Part shown: positions 28,931-33,021 of the stretch, piece after piece | How positions within the stretch are numbered: position 1 is the stretch's first letter | Layout of the letters: each line of letters begins with the position of its first letter | Source of the DNA: a virus | Virus record (IMG/VR): IMGVR_UViG_3300044613_003806 | Location: 1-33,021 of that record | Strand: one strand, 5' to 3' | Length of the DNA stretch: 33,021 nt | Position numbers and translations under genes: made by a program | Notes under the pieces: generated by a model | The model's database searches: none | What the model was told of the DNA's origin: nothing | The model's input: only the letters and a program-made list of their open reading frames with translations

Positions 28931-29854
28931 TTATTTGTAACAAAATATTGAGACATAACCGTTTCCACCACTACCACCAGCACCAGAGTTAAATCCGCTA
29001 AAAGAAGCACCGCCGCCTCCTCCACCGCCACCTCTCCAACCACTTCCACCGTTTGTTGCTGCTTGTGTGGTTCCGGCTCCACCACCAGCACCGCCAATTC
29101 CTCCAGTGTATTTACCAAAAACAAAAATACCAGTTCCATCTAAATCCGTAGATTGTGCTGCGTTTGATGAATTTCCTGTTCTTAAAGTTGCTCCCAAAGC
29201 ATAATCTGTATTATAGACAACTAAACCTGAAGCCAGAGCAATGCCTCCTCCTAGGGCCGAAATATTTGAGATAGAAAATCCCGATCCTCCAGCCCCACCT
29301 TTTTGCCAAAAAAAAGAATACGAAATAATATTAGAACTGCTACTACTACCAAGGCCACCACTACCCGAATTATTCGAAATAAAGCCATTAAACATAGGTG
29401 AGCGTCCTACACCTGAAATACCAGTACCAGTAGTACCTCCTCCACCATTTCCACCACCAGTTGCATATAATAAAAATCCAACTTTACCAGATACTCTTAA
29501 TGTAGTTGCACCTCCAACACTACCAGCTGCTCCATTTGTATTATCTGTTGTTCTTGAGGCTCCACCATTGCCACCAGCGCCTATTGATATTTCTAAAACT
29601 TTACCATCTAATTGCTCTCTCAAAAAAGTATGAACTATTGATGAACCACTACCACCACCTCCACCACCAGAGCAATTTTGAGCGGTTGTGGCTCTTCTTC
29701 TTCCAGAACCACCCCCACCACCAGCACCAATAGCAATAACTTGTATTAGTTTAGTTCCATCTGGAATTGAGTAAGAACCGCTGACATCAAATTCTTTGAT
29801 GTCAATTAAGTTTGGGTCATTAATATTTGGAAAAGCAAAAATTCCTTGATTCAT
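28931..29854 (-). CDS. Glycine-rich tail fibre adhesin, copy 3
   Basis: 307 residues. The conserved N terminus is MNQGIFAFPNINDPNLIDIK, then EFDVSGSYSIPDGTKLIQVIAIGAGGGGG. Glycine stretches alternate with variable segments through the protein, and it ends in a GGGGGGGGASFSGFNSG block and GGNGYVSIFCYK. This pattern is like the T-even gp38 adhesins, whose glycine motifs pack as polyglycine-II helices and present variable loops that bind the receptor (known for phage S16). It is the last of three paralogues in tandem. The C-terminal Cys-Tyr-Lys differs from the IAYG of the other two. Weak ribosome binding site only; probably coupled to the previous gene. Confidence 0.8.
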   Translation of the reverse strand: MNQGIFAFPNINDPNLIDIKEFDVSGSYSIPDGTKLIQVIAIGAGGGGGSGRRRATTAQNCSGGGGGGSGSSIVHTFLREQLDGKVLEISIGAGGNGGASRTTDNTNGAAGSVGGATTLRVSGKVGFLLYATGGGNGGGGTTGTGISGVGRSPMFNGFISNNSGSGGLGSSSSSNIISYSFFWQKGGAGGSGFSISNISALGGGIALASGLVVYNTDYALGATLRTGNSSNAAQSTDLDGTGIFVFGKYTGGIGGAGGGAGTTQAATNGGSGWRGGGGGGGGASFSGFNSGAGGSGGNGYVSIFCYK

Positions 29855-29857
29855 AAT

Positions 29858-30823
29858 TTATCCGTATGCAATAAGAACAACATATCCATTTCCTCCAGCA
29901 CCACCTGCACCGCCAGTAAAACCATTTATAGAACTTCCGCCACCACCACCTCCGCCGCCTCTATATCCATTTTGCCCGTTTCCACCAGCAGTGGACGAAC
30001 CACCACCTCCACCCACACCACCGAGTCCGGGAGAATACATTCCACCTATAGTTCTTCCAACTGAACTATCTCCACCAGCCGGAGTATTTGGTTGTCCTCC
30101 CTGTAATATAATATTTCCTCCCACATATCTTGGACTATAGTAAGAAGTATATGCACTACCAGCACTTATTCCACCACCACTGCTTGCCACATCAAGAAGA
30201 TTCAATCCACCTCCACCAGCACCACCATTTGAAAAATAATTCCATAAACCTGGTGTAGTTGCTGGATTGTTTGTTGTGCCGGGTCCTTCTGGTGCTGTGG
30301 GGGAACCATCACCACCCTTTCCGCTTGTAAGACTATTACCAAACCAAAAATTAGTACTAGCCGCTCCACCCACACCATCTGTACCTGAAGTTAAACCACC
30401 ACCAGTACCTCCTGCACCACCGGGAATATTCATAAAAGTTCCAAGTGAACCACTAATTATTATAGTTGTAGTTCCGCCGGGACTTCCGTTATCACCTTTT
30501 GTAGAGTTTGTTGTTTGTCCTGCTCCTCCACCGCCGCCAGCAGCAATGGTTACATTTAAAATTGTTCCGGGTGGTGCTATAAAATCAATTGGAAAATCAT
30601 CGCAAATCATGCTTCCGGGAGTCCCGCCACCACCACCTCTATTCGTAGATCCTGAAGCAAAACGACCTCCTGCTCCACCACCACCGCCGCCACCAATTGC
30701 TAATACATAAAGCCTTTTAGCAAAAGGTGGAATTACAAAAGTTCCACTAACATCAAATTCTTTTACCAAGATTTTGGTGTTGTCTAACGTATTATTTGAA
30801 AATCCAAAAAATCCTTGATTCAT
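29858..30823 (-). CDS. Glycine-rich tail fibre adhesin, copy 2
   Basis: 321 residues, paralogous to both neighbours. It begins MNQGFFGFSNNTLDNTKILV and KEFDVSGTFVIPPFAKRLYVLAIGGGGGGG, and ends with NGQNGYRGGGGGGGGSSING and GGNGYVVLIAYG. Between the conserved ends, Gly-rich stretches alternate with divergent segments (for example FWFGNSLTSG and YTSYYSPRYVGGNIILQGG), as expected for receptor-binding loops. Its start is three bases after the stop of copy 1. Inferred role: host receptor binding at the fibre tip. Confidence 0.8.
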   Translation of the reverse strand: MNQGFFGFSNNTLDNTKILVKEFDVSGTFVIPPFAKRLYVLAIGGGGGGGAGGRFASGSTNRGGGGGTPGSMICDDFPIDFIAPPGTILNVTIAAGGGGGAGQTTNSTKGDNGSPGGTTTIIISGSLGTFMNIPGGAGGTGGGLTSGTDGVGGAASTNFWFGNSLTSGKGGDGSPTAPEGPGTTNNPATTPGLWNYFSNGGAGGGGLNLLDVASSGGGISAGSAYTSYYSPRYVGGNIILQGGQPNTPAGGDSSVGRTIGGMYSPGLGGVGGGGGSSTAGGNGQNGYRGGGGGGGGSSINGFTGGAGGAGGNGYVVLIAYG

Positions 30824-30826
30824 AAT

Positions 30827-31825
30827 TTATCCATATGCAATAATTACGCAATAACCATTTCCACCATTACCACCATTTCCTGCTGTAATACCGTTATTTG
30901 CTCCTCCACCGCCACCGCCTCCACCGCCCCTCCATCCATTCGTTCCATTATTTGCGCTAGTGGCAGATCCACCTCCACCACCCATACCACCAAGACCTGG
31001 TGTATATCGCCCAGCAACAGTTAGTTGTTCTGATAATTGTGATGTTGCAGTATTTGTTGCCCCACCCGATTTTATAGTTCCACCTCTAGCATAGTTTCCA
31101 TCTGTTATTGCTGGTACTGTAGTTGATGATGAAGATGCAATACCAATACCGGCGGCTGCTGTTGCATTATTTACCCCACCACCACCTTGGCCACCGGTTG
31201 AAGTAAATCTATCTATTGTTGAATTACCAGTAAGACTTACAATACCATTTGTTCCGCTAGTTAAGTTTACTGTCGATGATGATGGATATGGCGCTCCATT
31301 AAACATTACTGGTTGTCCTGTTCCGGCATTTCCAGTACTATTAGATCCTCCGCTTCCAGCATTTCCTCCAGAGGAATACATCATAAATCCTGGCATACCT
31401 GTTGGAGATATAGTAGAAGCGCCTCCGGGGGTTCCTCCACTACCATTTGTTGAATCGGCAGTTGCACCAGCACCACCGCCTCCACCAGCACCAAGAACAA
31501 TATTTAAAATTCTACCGGGTGTCGCTGAACTTTGACCAGCATTTGCTACACCATTTCCTTCGGGTGAACCACCAATTGATTCTACAAAAAAGTATCCAAG
31601 GTTTATTGTTCCCCCTGCTCCACCGCCACCACCATAAGATGAATTTCCTGCGCCGGTTATGTTTCGTCTACCACCACCGCCACCTCCCCCACCACCAATT
31701 AACATAATTGATATGCGTTTTGCACCATTTGGAATTGCATAACTTCCACTGATGTCAAATTCTTTTACTTCAATTACCGTTGAGCCATAATTTTGATTTT
31801 GAAACCCAAATATACCATTATTCAT
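30827..31825 (-). CDS. Glycine-rich tail fibre adhesin, copy 1
   Basis: 332 residues, the first and longest of the tandem trio. It begins MNNGIFGFQNQNYGSTVIEV and KEFDISGSYAIPNGAKRISIMLIGGGGGGGG, and ends NGTNGWRGGGGGGGGGANNG and GGNGYCVIIAYG. Ser/Thr/Asn-rich variable segments lie between Gly blocks (for example SSTVNLTSGTNGIVSLTGNSTIDRF). Its ATG overlaps the stop of the upstream gene (ATGA), so it is coupled. As with the other copies, similarity to gp38-type adhesins is by composition and layout, not by close sequence identity. Confidence 0.8.
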   Translation of the reverse strand: MNNGIFGFQNQNYGSTVIEVKEFDISGSYAIPNGAKRISIMLIGGGGGGGGGRRNITGAGNSSYGGGGGAGGTINLGYFFVESIGGSPEGNGVANAGQSSATPGRILNIVLGAGGGGGAGATADSTNGSGGTPGGASTISPTGMPGFMMYSSGGNAGSGGSNSTGNAGTGQPVMFNGAPYPSSSTVNLTSGTNGIVSLTGNSTIDRFTSTGGQGGGGVNNATAAAGIGIASSSSTTVPAITDGNYARGGTIKSGGATNTATSQLSEQLTVAGRYTPGLGGMGGGGGSATSANNGTNGWRGGGGGGGGGANNGITAGNGGNGGNGYCVIIAYG

Positions 31826-32235
31826 AAAGTACCAGATTCACAAATAACATTAAAAGTTTCAGCGTTATTTGTTGATGCGTAAAGAATATTTCCCGTACCA
31901 CCGGGTAAAATCATTCCAACTAATTCGGCCACTTCAGTTCTCCATGCGGCCACCGTTGTGCTTGGTGTTACGGCAGGAACTATTTTTTCACAAACCATTC
32001 TTATTGATGATCCATTGTCGTTTGATATAAAAAAACGAACAACTCCCGCTGTAGTAGTACCAGTAGACTGCACAACTACTCTAAAAATTCTTTTACCAAC
32101 TCCATTTCCTGCACTTGTGTTCGGACCAGTGCATACAGTACCGAGTGTGCCAGTGCCATCTCTATTTGTATTTGCTGTAGATATTTGGACATATTCTAAA
32201 ATTGGTTGTGCTGTAAATTGTGCTGATGTAGCCAT
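31822..32235 (-). CDS. Phage virion protein, fibre- or tail-associated
   Basis: 137 residues, preceded by AAGGAG. The sequence has a beta-sandwich look: YVQISTANTNRDGTGTLGTVCTG near the N terminus, GVVRFFISNDNGSSIRMVCEKIV in the middle, and NILYASTNNAETFNVICESG at the end. From memory, the STANTNRDGTG and ASTNNAETFNV motifs recur in a family of small structural proteins near tail-fibre genes of many phages. The exact place in the particle is unknown. The stop overlaps the start of the first adhesin gene. An AATAAATA motif lies upstream. Confidence 0.75.
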   Translation of the reverse strand: MATSAQFTAQPILEYVQISTANTNRDGTGTLGTVCTGPNTSAGNGVGKRIFRVVVQSTGTTTAGVVRFFISNDNGSSIRMVCEKIVPAVTPSTTVAAWRTEVAELVGMILPGGTGNILYASTNNAETFNVICESGTL

Positions 32236-32250
32236 AATATTCTCCTTGTA

Positions 32251-32258
32251 TATTTATT
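32251..32258 (-). promoter_or_regulatory. Possible T4-type late promoter
   Basis: AATAAATA on the minus strand, 15 bases before ATG 32235. Its predicted start (about 32245) would cut into the AAGGAG site, so it is uncertain. Confidence 0.35.
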
Positions 32259-32550
32259 AGACAATTCCCATGTTGAAAAGCATAAAATCAATTGCTGGAA
32301 GTACAACATCTCCAGTACCCCCGTCAATACTTAATACTCCAGTATTCGAAACAGTCAAAGTGTTTCCGGAGACAGAGAGACCGATTCCAGAACCATTTGT
32401 AAGTCCGACAGTACCAGTAAGTCCATTTAGGGTATTTACAACAGGTGTGGTGCTATATACATCCCACGCAGTTCCGTTCCACTGCCAAGAATGACCACCA
32501 AAGGTGTAAATTTCGTTTAGTGATGGGGATGGAGGAAAATCTAATGGCAT
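32257..32550 (-). CDS. Small fibre-like virion protein
   Basis: 97 residues. The N-terminal module, LDFPPSPSLNEIYTFGGHSWQWNGTAWDVYS, is the widespread phage P-x-P-x-x-G/N-x-x-Y-x-x-G-G-x-x-W-x-WNG-x-x-W motif found at the start of fibre and appendage proteins. It is followed by repeats of a beta-solenoid-like kind (LNGLTGTVGLTNGSGIGLSVSGNTLTVSNTGVLSIDGGTGDV), known from many phage fibres. It ends abruptly in FMLFNMGIV. No strong ribosome binding site; it begins ten bases after the upstream gene. Confidence 0.7.
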   Translation of the reverse strand: MPLDFPPSPSLNEIYTFGGHSWQWNGTAWDVYSTTPVVNTLNGLTGTVGLTNGSGIGLSVSGNTLTVSNTGVLSIDGGTGDVVLPAIDFMLFNMGIV

Positions 32551-32560
32551 GTCTTAATAA

Positions 32561-33019
32561 TTATATGATTTCAAACCATGAAAGATCTGTATAACCTTCT
32601 GTGCCATTTTCCGTAGGAACCAGTACGAGAACAAATGTATCGCTTACTCCCAGTTGTGTTCTTCCTATTTGAAAATTAAAATCATTTATGCTAGATACAT
32701 CCAAGGTTCCGCTGCTACTTATATATCCACCGATAATATCAGTTCCACCAGTAACTCCCGTAGCCGTAACATTATATTGAACATTTCCATTGAAATGTGT
32801 TGCCCACGTGTTTCCCGTTAAAGTTGGATTTAATAAAATTCTATATTGCACTACTAATGGTTTGTTGTTTGTATCCGGCTCTATTGCCACACTAATATTT
32901 GACGGCACAATAATACTATCCAATCTATCGGGGGCCATTCGTATTGCAATCAGTGGATATTGAGTTCCTGCTGTTGTTAAAGTATGGGGTGTAGTTCCAC
33001 TGTGGGTTACGTTGTATCT
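32561..33019 (-). CDS. Virion structural protein, start beyond window
   Basis: The frame stays open to the right edge (last full codon 33019-33017), with 152 residues visible; the ATG at 32938 is internal because codons upstream continue in similar style (THSGTTPHTLTTAGTQYPLIAIRMAPDR). The visible part is beta-rich with Thr, Asn, Ser and Gly (SNISVAIEPDTNNKPLVVQYRILLNPTLTGNTW; GGYISSSGTLDVSSINDFNFQIGRTQLG), as in baseplate wedge or fibre proteins. It is first in the visible leftward fibre operon. Identity cannot be fixed without the N terminus. Confidence 0.7.
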   Translation of the reverse strand, partial: RYNVTHSGTTPHTLTTAGTQYPLIAIRMAPDRLDSIIVPSNISVAIEPDTNNKPLVVQYRILLNPTLTGNTWATHFNGNVQYNVTATGVTGGTDIIGGYISSSGTLDVSSINDFNFQIGRTQLGVSDTFVLVLVPTENGTEGYTDLSWFEII

Positions 33020-33021
33020 TC

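Noticed and set aside
29241-30710. Pro-rich plus-strand frames opposite the adhesins
   Set aside because: Glycine codons read in reverse give proline; these are shadows of the glycine-rich genes.
1-33021. CRISPR array, insertion sequence or prophage attachment site
   Set aside because: No regularly spaced repeats, transposase genes, integrase or tRNA-linked direct repeats were seen.

Overview
This window is an accessory-rich piece of a large, AT-rich, T4-like myovirus genome. The evidence is a T4-type replication set (family B polymerase like gp43, UvsX recombinase, DnaB-type helicase like gp41, zinc-finger/TOPRIM primase like gp61), T4-style late promoter motifs (TATAAATA and relatives), and several proteins whose sequence style matches marine T4-like phages. 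The host cannot be fixed from this window. No photosynthesis genes are present. A circularly permuted tmRNA with a tag ending AMAA points to a host lineage with two-piece tmRNA, such as alphaproteobacteria or cyanobacteria (inference; I lean to alphaproteobacteria).

Layout. 1-2079 (+): the end of a conserved T4-like marine-phage protein, a permuted tmRNA gene with terminator, a strong sigma70-type early promoter, then four small genes, the last resembling ribosome modulation factor. 2076-13095 (-): a late block of large low-complexity or modular proteins. Five of them start with a short amphipathic peptide ending in an (L/I)xE site, as in T4 capsid-targeting sequences cut by the prohead protease. 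One of these carries a 241-residue intein, one ends in an HNH module and one is a Pro-Ala repeat protein. An MGME1-like nuclease and a repeat-containing DNA-binding-like protein lie among them. 13106-13125 is a divergent late promoter region leading right to an HNH nuclease and a zinc-ribbon protein, which converge on a RuvC-like nuclease preceded by a structured RNA leader (14490-14580).

14627-26030 (-): the early/middle replication and nucleotide operon, read leftward from an early promoter at 26039-26066. Its order is Nmad1/DUF1599 protein, DNA polymerase, three small proteins, UvsX, an acidic protein, helicase, primase, a small acidic protein, ThyX, monomeric class II ribonucleotide reductase, tRNA-Asn, adenylosuccinate synthetase. 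26068-28193 (+): late genes encoding a GAF-like membrane protein, a holin-like protein, a small lipoprotein with a C-terminal membrane segment, and a possible virion protein. The last is terminated by a hairpin lying inside the opposing dUTPase gene. 28196-33021 (-): dUTPase with its own early promoter, a small tail-fibre-assembly-like protein, three tandem paralogous glycine-rich adhesins, and three further virion/fibre proteins, the last running off the window.

Together the genes remodel nucleotide pools (NrdJ, ThyX, dUTPase, PurA), replicate and recombine the DNA, act on host translation (tmRNA, Rmf-like protein, tRNA-Asn), fill the capsid with putative internal proteins and build receptor-binding fibres. 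The most notable points are the phage-borne permuted tmRNA, the repeated early promoter geometry (N16 spacer, start codon 6-8 bases after the -10 box) that predicts leaderless mRNAs, the putative capsid-targeted internal-protein cassette, the intein in a putative virion protein, and the hairpin RNA initiated by a late promoter at 14580.
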